Below, piece by piece: positions 1 through 7,633 of a DNA stretch of 22,989 bases. This DNA comes from JAEUMW01 sp039807745. Lineage in GTDB: Bacteria > Pseudomonadota > Gammaproteobacteria > Burkholderiales > JAEUMW01. The position numbers and the translations under genes are program-made. Position 1 is the first letter of the stretch. Every line of letters starts with the position of its first letter. The notes below the pieces were generated by a model, which was not told the origin of the DNA, ran no database searches, and saw only the letters and a list, made by a program, of their open reading frames with translations. Location of the stretch: the NCBI GenBank assembly GCA_039807745.1, contig JBDHRV010000048.1, positions 1 through 22,989 on the forward strand, given 5' to 3'.

Positions 1-191
1 GGTTCGCCGCCCTCCGCGGCGATGTGAGTCCACGGCGCGCTGAGGTACCTGACGAGTACGATCGCCTGCCGTGGCAAGCCGTGCCGTGCCAAGTCGCTGT
101 CGCCGAGCCAGCGCGACAGGGTCTCGCGCAACCCGGGACGGCCGGCCAGCCGGGCCGGCACGCGGGCGAGGCGGATGGCGTCCGTCCTCAT
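1..191 (-). CDS. Partial protein of unknown function, N-terminal 63 residues, runs off the left edge
   Basis: An ATG at 191 opens a frame with no stop down to base 1. The peptide begins MRTDAIRLARVPARLAG and continues with LPRQAIVLVRYLSAPW. Codons are strongly G/C-ending, like the CIS genes upstream. A GAGG Shine-Dalgarno at 199-202 lies 7 bases before the ATG. It is on the same strand as the CIS operon and follows the beta-helix fibre gene after about 205 bp, so it may be a further member of the locus. I cannot name the family from this fragment and see no catalytic motif. Confidence is moderate that it is a real gene and low on role. Confidence 0.6.
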   Translation of the reverse strand, partial: MRTDAIRLARVPARLAGRPGLRETLSRWLGDSDLARHGLPRQAIVLVRYLSAPWTHIAAEGGE

Positions 192-198
192 CCGAACG

Positions 199-202
199 CC
201 TC
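199..202 (-). promoter_or_regulatory. Shine-Dalgarno deciding the start at 191
   Basis: On the minus strand GAGG is followed by 7 bases and then ATG. This supports translation of the partial gene at the left edge and fixes its start. Confidence 0.5.
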
Positions 203-245
203 GCCCGAGCGGGAATTCGGGGGCGGGCTTTGACCCCCCGCCCCC

Positions 246-303
246 GCGTGCGCGGGATTCGAACCCGCTTGGCTCGGCTTCCCTGCCGCTACGCCGAACA
301 CGC
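246..303 (-). other. tRNA-like fold with a canonical T-arm; possible tRNA remnant
   Basis: On the minus strand, GCGGG-TTCGAAT-CCCGC (268-252) is a perfect five-pair T-arm with the classical TTCGAAT loop. Directly after it, GCACGC (251-246) can pair with GCGTGT (303-298), including one G-T pair, as an acceptor-like stem. Between them TCGGC (297-293) pairs with GCCGA (278-274) around a 14-base loop. A full tRNA is not present: there is no separate anticodon arm with a seven-base loop and no CCA, and the acceptor-like stem has six pairs. It could be a degenerate tRNA, a structured spacer, or chance in GC-rich DNA. It lies in the 205-bp gap between the last complete CIS gene and the edge gene, where no terminator with a U-run is seen. 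Confidence 0.25.
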
Positions 304-396
304 TTCGAGGATCTTCGAACCCCGTCGCGGACCGGCGCGGATTGCGACGCTTCGGCCTTGCACTACCTACCATGGCGAGCACGCTAAGACCATTGA

Positions 397-2769
397 TCAC
401 GAAAGCGCGACGTTGTTCTGGTCGCGCAACAAGCGGCGAACTTCGTCGGTGCAGTGGATCACCTCGGCCGCCTGCTCGGCCAGGTTGCCCTCGAACAGCC
501 ACAGGCATTCCTCCGCGCTGGGTGGCAGCGCGCCCTGCGGAGCGAACCCGATGCCGGTGGGGGTGCCGCTCGAGTGGTTGTCGCGCACCACGATATGCCG
601 GCCGTAGTTGCCGCTCAGGCGCAATGCCTCCATCTCGACTTCTCGCACGCGCAGGTCCTCTGCCGTCACAAGGTTGGCTTGCACCAGCACCGACTGCGCA
701 TTGCCGACGAAGAGGCCGAAGCGGTTGCGCTTCAGGTCCGCAGCCGAGAGCGCAACGCGCACGCTGTTGCGCGCCAGCACGGCACGCTCGACCTGTAGGC
801 TGTCGCCCTCGGCTTCTTCCTTACGCGACAGGCCAACGGCGATGCCCTGGGCCACGTCGGCGAGCACGTTGTCCTCGATGCGCACCTCGCGCGCGAGTTC
901 GCCGGCGATGACGATGCCGCGTTGTAGAACCTTGGTGCCCGCCGCGGCAATCACCGTGTTCCGCCGGACCGTGGCGATCTCGCAGTGCACGCAGAGAAGA
1001 CCCAGCTGACTCTCGCCCACGGCCAGCTCGCAATCGCTCACGCTCACGCGGCGCACGAAGCGCTGCTTGGCCTCCTGGCCCGGCTTCGTGTGGGTGACGA
1101 CGATGCCGCCGGCCGCCAGTTCTTTGGCGCCGCCGCACTGCGCCGATACGCGCTCGATGTGCACCTGAGGCGTGTCGACCACGGTTAGCGCACCCATCAG
1201 GCCGAGCCCGCTCTCGGTTTTGCCGCTGCCGGGCTTGTCGGCCCGCACGGCCAAGTCGCACACGGTCAGCGACTTGCAGCTTGCAACTAGGAGCGCGGCT
1301 TCCCCGCCTTTGTTGTGCAGCAGCGAGCCGGCGCCAGTGCCGTGGATGACCACGTGACCCAGGTCCTTGAGTGTCAGAGGTTCGTTCAGCGAGTAGGTCC
1401 CGGCCTCGATGCACAGGCTTAGGTTCGACCCCTTCGGCACTGTGGCCACCAGCGCCTGCACGTCGGCGCCCGGCCACAGGCCGAGCTGCCCGCAACTGCG
1501 TGCGCGCAGCGCGTCGATGGCCGCCTGCACGTTGTCGACACCCGGCAGCCGCGCACGCGTGCCATCGAGCCACACTTCCTCGGCGTGCGGCGCATTGGGC
1601 GCCTCGCGCACGAAGAGCCAGGGACCGCCAGTGATGCGGTAGACGCGAAAGCGAGTCGCTCCCGATGCAAGCGGCACCGCGTCGCGCGCGAGTGCCTGCG
1701 ACAGCACGGCGCGCGCATCGCCCGGTGCGAGCGGAACGAAACGCGCCGGTTTGCGCGCTCCGAGAAAAGTCTCCCAGCCGACCGCGCGCGGACCTTCGGC
1801 ATCCAGGAAGCCGGCCGGTGGCAGCCAGCCGAACCACGCCACCGCGCTCAACCCCGACAGCGATGCGGATGGAATGTCGGCCAGATGCTCCTGGAACTGT
1901 GTGAGTTGCGCCTCGCCGAGTGCGTCGAGGGGCTCGCCGAGCCAGGCGGTCCAGCTCGGTGCGGCTGCCCGGCTCGCCACGCGACGCCGTACCGCCCAGC
2001 GGTCGACGAAGATGAGGCCGTCGGCATTCAGATAGACGACCGCGAGTGGCACGTCGCAATCGTCCAGTGCACGCAGGCGCATCGCATCCAGCAGGCTCGC
2101 ACCCGGCGCCACGCCCGACTGGCGATGCGCGTCGGCCAGCGCCGGATAGCCGAAGCACGCGTAGGCCAGCGCATTGCGCAGCCGCGACACCGCCGGCGGC
2201 GCGATCGCGTTGCTGTCGATGCCGTATGCGCTCAGCAACTCCGGCTCGATGCGCAGCAGACGAAACTGCACGGCCTCCACGGTGGCGTCGGTGTTGCACC
2301 GGACATTGCCGGGTTCGAGCGCGAGCACTTCGGCCTTGCCCTCGGGGGCCGTGGCCGGCGCCAGCGTCAAGAGGTAGATGCCGTCGCCGGCGACATAGGT
2401 GCCGCCGCTCAGAATGCCGCACGGGCCGAAGCCGCCGCTGGTGGCGGGCGATGCAACGTCGCCCTCGGGCACGAGCGCCAGCACCTGGTCCGCGCCCAGG
2501 CACAGCGTCTGCCCGGCCCGGCTGACGGCGAGGCCCTTCTTGATCGACAGCCGGCGCTCGAGCGGTTCGCCCTGCCGGGAGACCTCCAGCCCCTCGACGA
2601 TGCCAGCGCCGATCGCCTGTCCCAGCCTCGCGCCGGCTTCGCGCCGCGCGTCCTGCTCGCGCCCGAGATCGCGGCTCGTGAGCAGGCGGCCATTGAAGAA
2701 GTTGACCGCACGGATGCCCTGGTCGAGCAACGGTGTGCCGGCGCGGATGGGCGTGGTGGTGCTGCTCAT
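397..2769 (-). CDS. CIS-associated fibre-like protein with right-handed beta-helix (790 aa)
   Basis: Likely a surface-exposed fibre, spike or receptor-binding component of the CIS particle. Residues about 20-92 carry the domain shared with its upstream neighbour: VNFFNGRLL, then an acidic/Arg-rich helix, then GIVEGLEV. Such domains occur in large proteins of eCIS and tail-like loci. A middle region (about 100-400) is of unknown fold. From about 410, the phrase VDNVQAAIDAL leads into a LWPG segment and then serial short beta-strand rungs (about 445-765), for example VRRNTV, VRIEDNVLADV and LVQANLV. These are typical of right-handed parallel beta-helix proteins such as tailspikes and pectate-lyase-like folds. 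I cannot assign catalytic residues, so enzymatic depolymerase activity is unproven. The start is supported by a strong GGAGGAG site 5 bases before ATG, and it overlaps the preceding stop as ATGA. Confidence 0.8.
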   Translation of the reverse strand: MSSTTTPIRAGTPLLDQGIRAVNFFNGRLLTSRDLGREQDARREAGARLGQAIGAGIVEGLEVSRQGEPLERRLSIKKGLAVSRAGQTLCLGADQVLALVPEGDVASPATSGGFGPCGILSGGTYVAGDGIYLLTLAPATAPEGKAEVLALEPGNVRCNTDATVEAVQFRLLRIEPELLSAYGIDSNAIAPPAVSRLRNALAYACFGYPALADAHRQSGVAPGASLLDAMRLRALDDCDVPLAVVYLNADGLIFVDRWAVRRRVASRAAAPSWTAWLGEPLDALGEAQLTQFQEHLADIPSASLSGLSAVAWFGWLPPAGFLDAEGPRAVGWETFLGARKPARFVPLAPGDARAVLSQALARDAVPLASGATRFRVYRITGGPWLFVREAPNAPHAEEVWLDGTRARLPGVDNVQAAIDALRARSCGQLGLWPGADVQALVATVPKGSNLSLCIEAGTYSLNEPLTLKDLGHVVIHGTGAGSLLHNKGGEAALLVASCKSLTVCDLAVRADKPGSGKTESGLGLMGALTVVDTPQVHIERVSAQCGGAKELAAGGIVVTHTKPGQEAKQRFVRRVSVSDCELAVGESQLGLLCVHCEIATVRRNTVIAAAGTKVLQRGIVIAGELAREVRIEDNVLADVAQGIAVGLSRKEEAEGDSLQVERAVLARNSVRVALSAADLKRNRFGLFVGNAQSVLVQANLVTAEDLRVREVEMEALRLSGNYGRHIVVRDNHSSGTPTGIGFAPQGALPPSAEECLWLFEGNLAEQAAEVIHCTDEVRRLLRDQNNVALS

Positions 2770-4625
2770 CGCGGCTCCTCCTCGAAGCGGCTCAGCTCCA
2801 CCTGGAAGCGGAACGGCAGCTCCCCGCCGTCGGCGATCTGTTTTTCGGCCAGCAGCAGCACGCGAAACTCGATCAGCTCGTCGCCCTCGGCGATCACCTC
2901 TTCAAGTAGGTAGAGCTGGAAGCTGAACGGCGTGACCTCGGTCCACACCGGCGTGAGCTTCACGATGTGGCCCAGGAATTTTTGCGCATCCGCCACCTTC
3001 ACCCGCAGGCGGATCACCGCGCGTTGGGGCTGTTGCGTATCGACGATGGCGCTTACGCCTTCGATCTGCCCATAGTGATGGCGTAGCACGGGCACGCGCC
3101 GGCCGCCTAGACGCAGCAGCAAGTCAAACTCGGCCGCCGCCACGATCTGGTAGCGCCGCTCGCGGTCGCCCCGGTCCACGAACTCACCGCCGAGCGGCGG
3201 CGGCTCGGGCAGGTCCGCCGCCTGCCACTGGCCGCTCACGAAGCGCAGCACCTGGTTGGCAATCGGATTGGGCGCGTTGAGCGTGCGGCCTTGCAGCGCG
3301 GTGATCTGGTTGCCGCCCGGCGGGCCGACCACGTCGCCCACCAGGCTGGGCGGTGGCGGCAGCTCGGGCAGCTCAGGCGCGCGCGGCACCCACTGCCCGC
3401 CTTCGAGCGTGAGCACCTGGCCGTCGGCGAGCGGACTGCCCGTTATCAGCGGCACCCCTTGCAAGCTCTCGACGCGTGCGGCGTCGATGGGTCCGGACAG
3501 ATCCCCGCTGAGCTCGGGCAGCGCCGGGCTGCCGTGCGTGTGGTCGGCGCGCGCGTAGGCGAGCGAGACGCCGGCGTCGGGTGCGAGGTCGAACGTCGTC
3601 TCCGCGAGGACCGCGTCGCCAGGGTCGGGCGAGGGATGGTGCGCGATCAGCTCCTGCACCATGCGCAGGCTCAGCAGCACGGGGCGACGGCCTTCGTCGA
3701 TCTCGACCGCGGGTTCCGTATCGCTCACGCGCCAGCCGCCGCTGCCCGTGGTGGATACGAGGTCGATGCGCAGCTCGGCCAGCAGCACTGCGTCGTCGTA
3801 GGTCGGGATGGGCGCGGCCTTGCAGCCGCAGTCGGCGCGCGCCATCCACACCGGCCGCAGCTCGGTGGTCCACAAGCGCAGGGCCGTCCGGAACAAGGCT
3901 TCGCTGGTGCCGGCTGGCGCCGAGCCGAGCATGTAGTCGGACGGTGACGCCGGCGGCGAGGTGGGGGCGAGCCAGGCGCGCGCGGCCTCGCGCAGTTGCT
4001 CGATGAATTCTGCTTCCCCGAGCGGTGGCGAGGCGACAGCCAGCGGCAGGCGCACCAGCCACTCGACGAAGTCGCGGATCGCATCCTCCTCGCGTTGCGC
4101 TGGTGGCGGTGCCAGGCGCAGTTCGAGCCGGAAGCCGTCGGCCACGCGCGAGGGCTGCATCAGCTCGCTTTCGTCACGGCAGGGCTCGCCCGGGATGGGC
4201 ACGTTGTCGGTCAGACACTGCGCATGCGAGAGCACGGCATAGAGCGTGAACGGCGACTCCGGTGCGGGGCTGCCGGCCAATGCCGCGTCGACCTCGCCCG
4301 CGTGCGCGGCTAGCCAGTCGTTGAGGTTCGCGCATTGCGGGCTGTCCACGCACACCGGTGTACCGGACGGGAGCCAGGCCATGCCCGGCATCACGCGCAC
4401 GCGCGGACCCTTGTCGCCGTCCGCTTCGACGATCACTTGCAGACCGTGCACGGTACCGTAGCCCAGCACTTCGCGCGCGAGCTCGCGGCGGCGGGCGCCG
4501 TGGTAGGCCGACTCCTGCACGAAGTCGTCCACCCCGAGCAGCATGCCCAGCGTGTAGTTCACGCGCTTGCAGGATTCCGGCGTCGTCGCGCCGGCTCCGA
4601 GGTTGTTGGGTCCGCAGCATCCCAT
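2766..4625 (-). CDS. CIS-associated tail-fibre-like protein (619 aa)
   Basis: Likely a baseplate-attached fibre or adaptor. The N-terminus begins MGCCGPNN. Residues 20-95 hold the domain shared with the downstream 790-residue protein: RVNYTLGMLLGVDDF, then an Arg-rich helix, then GYGTVHGLQV. The middle (about 100-340) is unassigned. Residues 357-365 read YARADHTHG, a motif common in phage tail-fibre proteins. It is followed by two tandem units at 374-414 and 430-469 of the form GD-x-x-GP ... LQG ... QVL ... GQW, separated by proline-rich linkers. The C-terminus (about 480-619) is predicted beta-rich. The start at 4625 is chosen over an in-frame start at 4649 because AGGAG lies just upstream and the protein then starts after the previous gene's stop. 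It overlaps the next gene by ATGA. Confidence 0.78.
   Translation of the reverse strand: MGCCGPNNLGAGATTPESCKRVNYTLGMLLGVDDFVQESAYHGARRRELAREVLGYGTVHGLQVIVEADGDKGPRVRVMPGMAWLPSGTPVCVDSPQCANLNDWLAAHAGEVDAALAGSPAPESPFTLYAVLSHAQCLTDNVPIPGEPCRDESELMQPSRVADGFRLELRLAPPPAQREEDAIRDFVEWLVRLPLAVASPPLGEAEFIEQLREAARAWLAPTSPPASPSDYMLGSAPAGTSEALFRTALRLWTTELRPVWMARADCGCKAAPIPTYDDAVLLAELRIDLVSTTGSGGWRVSDTEPAVEIDEGRRPVLLSLRMVQELIAHHPSPDPGDAVLAETTFDLAPDAGVSLAYARADHTHGSPALPELSGDLSGPIDAARVESLQGVPLITGSPLADGQVLTLEGGQWVPRAPELPELPPPPSLVGDVVGPPGGNQITALQGRTLNAPNPIANQVLRFVSGQWQAADLPEPPPLGGEFVDRGDRERRYQIVAAAEFDLLLRLGGRRVPVLRHHYGQIEGVSAIVDTQQPQRAVIRLRVKVADAQKFLGHIVKLTPVWTEVTPFSFQLYLLEEVIAEGDELIEFRVLLLAEKQIADGGELPFRFQVELSRFEEEPR
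3219..3506 (-). repeat. Tandem tail-fibre-type protein repeat, two units of about 41 residues with a 56-residue period
   Basis: Within the 619-aa protein, residues 374-414 and 430-469 align as GDLSGP...LQG...GQVL...GQWVP and GDVVGP...LQG...NQVL...GQWQA. Proline-rich linkers (PELPPPPS and PEPPPLGG) follow each unit. Repeats of this type occur in phage tail fibres, often after a DHTHG segment as seen here. The units are divergent, so recent duplication is unlikely. Confidence 0.7.
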
Positions 4626-4642
4626 GGTCGTTCTCCTCAGCT

Positions 4643-7633
4643 TCAGCAAGCGAGCAGCAGTCGCGCGCGCGGGGCGTGCGGCTGCAACGCAACACGGCCC
4701 GCGCCCACGTGGCCGTGGCCGACAATGATTTGCGGTGCCAGTTCCGGTGCCCGGCTGCCCTGACCGAGCAGGCTGTCCAGGCCGAGCCGCGCCTGGCCGA
4801 TACGGAACATCGCCCAGTACGGCCGCACGTCGAACACCGTGTGAGCGGGTTTTTCGAGGCGGACCACGCGCTGCGCCCAGTCCACGCGTTGAGCCAGCTG
4901 CGCGGCGTCCGCGAGCGGTCCACTGCTCGGCAGCAGCACGCTGAAGCGATGCGCGGCGTGCGCCATCGCCTCCAGACGGGTTTCGAAGAACGCCCAGTCG
5001 GCGAGTGCCGACACGCCCGTGGGTACCAGATCGGGCGCCGGCGTCAGCTCGAAGGCGGGCCAGGTCACGCCCCAGGCGGCCGCGAACGCCTCGACGCGCT
5101 GATAGCGTCGCGCGAGGAAAGCCTGCCAGCGGGCCAGCCAGCGACCCAGCTCGGCGGGCAGGGCGCTCTGGACGAACCGCCGCCAGATGGCCTGTTGCGT
5201 GGCGTCGCTCGGCCAGCTTCGCGGCAGATCGGGGCCCGAAAAATCCGCGTCTAGATTGCCGCGCTCCTGGTCCGTCAGCGTCGCCAGAAACTCACGCCAG
5301 CGTCGCACCAGGGCGTCCGCGAGCTGCGGCACGGCACCCAGCTCGGCGGCGCAGAAGGCGCGCCAGACGCCGGCCTCGGCATCGCCGACGGGTTGCACCG
5401 GCCTGAACTGCGCGGTATCGGTGGCGGCGATGCCGGCACGCTGCAAGGCCTCGCGATAGCGCCGGTGGAGAGATTCGGCACCCTCCGCCGGCGACCAGCG
5501 ATTCCCGGCCCGCATCAGCCGCGGCGCGTCGATCACGGTCTCACCGAGCAGCGCGTCCGGCAGCCGCCGCGTGAGATAGCGCTCGACGATGCGGATGCCA
5601 TACGGCTGGTGCTGCGAACGCGCCGGCAAGGCGAAGTCCTGCGGCTTGACGCAGGGCGACAGCGCGAGCTCGGTGGCGAGCCGCACGCCTTGGGTCGTGC
5701 CGCGATACTCGAACAGCGGCACCGCGAAGCGGATGAGCAGGCGCTTGCGCGCTTCGCTGGCCGCCGGGTCGAGCACCACCCCGAGCCAGCCGGCGAGCCA
5801 GTCGAGCGTTTCGCGCGGGGCGCAGCGCACGTCGAACAGCGCCGAGGCGGCGGCGATGCGATCCTCGATCTGCGTCAGGACGCCTTCGAAGTTGGCGAGA
5901 AAGCGCTCGAGGAAATCGGCGGAGCTCTCGTCTTCCTGATAGACCGCAGGCAGGTACCGGCGCGAGTAGGAAAAGCGCGTGCTCCACGCGCGGAGTGCGA
6001 GCAGGCGCGGGGTGGCGAGCTCGTCGCCGGCGAGCGTGAGCCGGATTTGCAGGTAGCGGCCCCGAGCCCGCTGGAAAAGAAGCTCCCAGCAACCCCTACC
6101 GCGGGCGGGGTCGGTCTGCACGCCCGGGCCGTCGAGCAGCCAGGGCAACTCGGCGCCGTCCGGGCGCAGCATGGGCCGCGGCTCGCCCAGATAAGCGCTG
6201 TCCGCCAGGACCGACTCGCTGTCGGCGGCGCGCGTTGCGACGCGCAGCTCGCATCCGGGCGGCACGCAGCCGTCGATCACGAGGCGGTGCCACGCGCAGG
6301 CGGGCTCGCCGCTGTCGAAGAGCGGCGTTTCGAGCTCGGCGTGCGGTTCGTACCGTGGGCGCGTTTGCGCTACCAGCGGCAGCCAAGTGGCCATCCCGTC
6401 GTAGAGCAGACCGGTGTCCTCGGCGATGCGCAACGTGGCCGCGTCGGCGGCGCGGCGCACCAAGCCCTTGCCGGTAAACCGGCGCATCGGGAGGAAGCTC
6501 TCGATCGGATCCAGGGCCAGGCTCGCCGGCCCGATCAGCAGGTCGAAGGCAAAGCACTGGTTGCCCTCGTGCGAGGCGATCACGAGTCGCGGCGGCTGCT
6601 CGGGCGGGCGTGGCATCAACGCGCAGTCATGACCGCGCAGCACGAAGCCGGCGCGTTCGTCGGCGTCGATGATGTCGAGCACCGCGCGCGTGGAGGCGTG
6701 AGCGGCGAGCGCGCCCGCGGCGTACAGCGAGAGGAGCGCGAAGCCATCGGGGCCGGCGGCGTCCATCACGAGCACCGTGCCGTCGGGCAGCACCTCGATC
6801 GCGACCGGGTCGCGGCCGCTGCCGTCCGGATCCACGACGAGGTCGAACCAGGATCGGTGCGGCGCCGCCTCGGGGCTCGACACGGGTGAGGCGGGACCGT
6901 TGGCGGGTTCGAAGTCGTCCGGCCGCGAGGCGTCGTCGGCCTCCACCGTGAATACCGCCTGCATGCCCAGCCGGCGGTCGAGCATCCAGATCCGGCGGTT
7001 TTCGCGGTCCAGCACGGCCACGCCGCCGCCGGGGCGGGGCGCCAGGTCGTGCACCACGAAGGGCCAGGCCGCAGGCCAGACGAGCTCCAGCGGCGGACCT
7101 CCACCGACGAGATCAAACACGCGCAGACCACCGCGGCCGGTCGTACCCGGCAACACGCCCGCGACGAGATAGTGCTCGGTGGTGGCGGCCAGACCTCGTA
7201 ACCGCCGTGGCGGCGGCGCGGGCGGGTCGGCGAGCGGGGCGAAATCGCCGTGCGCCCCTCCGGCCGCATCGGGCGCGGGATTGGCGAGCGCATAAAGGGC
7301 GACCCTGCGCGAACCGCTGGACAACACATCGACCCGCTCCCCCGCGCTGGCAATCCAGTACACGCTGTCGAAGGCGTCAGTCGTTGCGCCCAGCCGCTGC
7401 GCCGGGTCGGGCGGCGTATCCGATTGCGCGGCGCGAAAGCGCGATACGCGGCGCGCGAGCGACAGGGTCTGGGTGTCGGCATCGAAGGCGAGCGGCAGGC
7501 GCGAGCGCGTGGCGGCATCGGTCCAGGCCTCGGCCAGCGTGCGCTGCATGCCGTCTGGATCGAAGAACGTGCAGCGACCCCAGTCGGACTGGCCGAGCAG
7601 GAGCTCGAAGCGGGTGCCGTTGGCGTCCCTCAT
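4643..7633 (-). CDS. Baseplate protein, phage tail protein I / Pvc12-like, with propeller-like N-terminus (996 aa)
   Basis: Expected to form an outer baseplate/wedge part, as Afp12/Pvc12 (T4 gp7-like) do. The recognisable tail-protein domain starts near residue 556 with YSRRYLPAVYQEDESS, then FLERFLANFEGVLTQIEDRI, then LDWLAGWLGVVLD and FEYRGTTQG. It closes near residue 930 with EKPAHTVFDVRPYW. Residues 1 to about 420 contain repeated beta-strand phrases (GGLRVFDLVGG, VAVLDRENRRIWMLD, IEVLPDGTVLVMD), which suggest a beta-propeller or NHL-like region. An Arg/Trp-rich helical insertion lies at about 715-895. The start at 7633 is preferred to GTG at 7639: AGGAG at 7639-7643 overlaps that GTG and sits 5 bases before the ATG. 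The ATG overlaps the upstream TGA by one base, indicating coupling. Confidence 0.85.
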   Translation of the reverse strand: MRDANGTRFELLLGQSDWGRCTFFDPDGMQRTLAEAWTDAATRSRLPLAFDADTQTLSLARRVSRFRAAQSDTPPDPAQRLGATTDAFDSVYWIASAGERVDVLSSGSRRVALYALANPAPDAAGGAHGDFAPLADPPAPPPRRLRGLAATTEHYLVAGVLPGTTGRGGLRVFDLVGGGPPLELVWPAAWPFVVHDLAPRPGGGVAVLDRENRRIWMLDRRLGMQAVFTVEADDASRPDDFEPANGPASPVSSPEAAPHRSWFDLVVDPDGSGRDPVAIEVLPDGTVLVMDAAGPDGFALLSLYAAGALAAHASTRAVLDIIDADERAGFVLRGHDCALMPRPPEQPPRLVIASHEGNQCFAFDLLIGPASLALDPIESFLPMRRFTGKGLVRRAADAATLRIAEDTGLLYDGMATWLPLVAQTRPRYEPHAELETPLFDSGEPACAWHRLVIDGCVPPGCELRVATRAADSESVLADSAYLGEPRPMLRPDGAELPWLLDGPGVQTDPARGRGCWELLFQRARGRYLQIRLTLAGDELATPRLLALRAWSTRFSYSRRYLPAVYQEDESSADFLERFLANFEGVLTQIEDRIAAASALFDVRCAPRETLDWLAGWLGVVLDPAASEARKRLLIRFAVPLFEYRGTTQGVRLATELALSPCVKPQDFALPARSQHQPYGIRIVERYLTRRLPDALLGETVIDAPRLMRAGNRWSPAEGAESLHRRYREALQRAGIAATDTAQFRPVQPVGDAEAGVWRAFCAAELGAVPQLADALVRRWREFLATLTDQERGNLDADFSGPDLPRSWPSDATQQAIWRRFVQSALPAELGRWLARWQAFLARRYQRVEAFAAAWGVTWPAFELTPAPDLVPTGVSALADWAFFETRLEAMAHAAHRFSVLLPSSGPLADAAQLAQRVDWAQRVVRLEKPAHTVFDVRPYWAMFRIGQARLGLDSLLGQGSRAPELAPQIIVGHGHVGAGRVALQPHAPRARLLLAC

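Noticed and set aside
245..340. Complete tRNA gene on the minus strand
   Set aside because: No seven-pair acceptor partner, no anticodon arm with a seven-base loop and no encoded CCA; only a T-arm and partial stems are convincing.
188..508. Minus-strand 106-aa frame crossing the 3' end of the 790-aa gene
   Set aside because: It begins inside the beta-helix gene in another frame, is Arg/Gly/Pro-rich and has no domain.
821..2503. Minus-strand 560-aa frame inside the beta-helix gene
   Set aside because: It is a frame-shifted shadow of the 790-aa gene; the translation is dominated by Arg, Ala and Gly with no recognisable domain.
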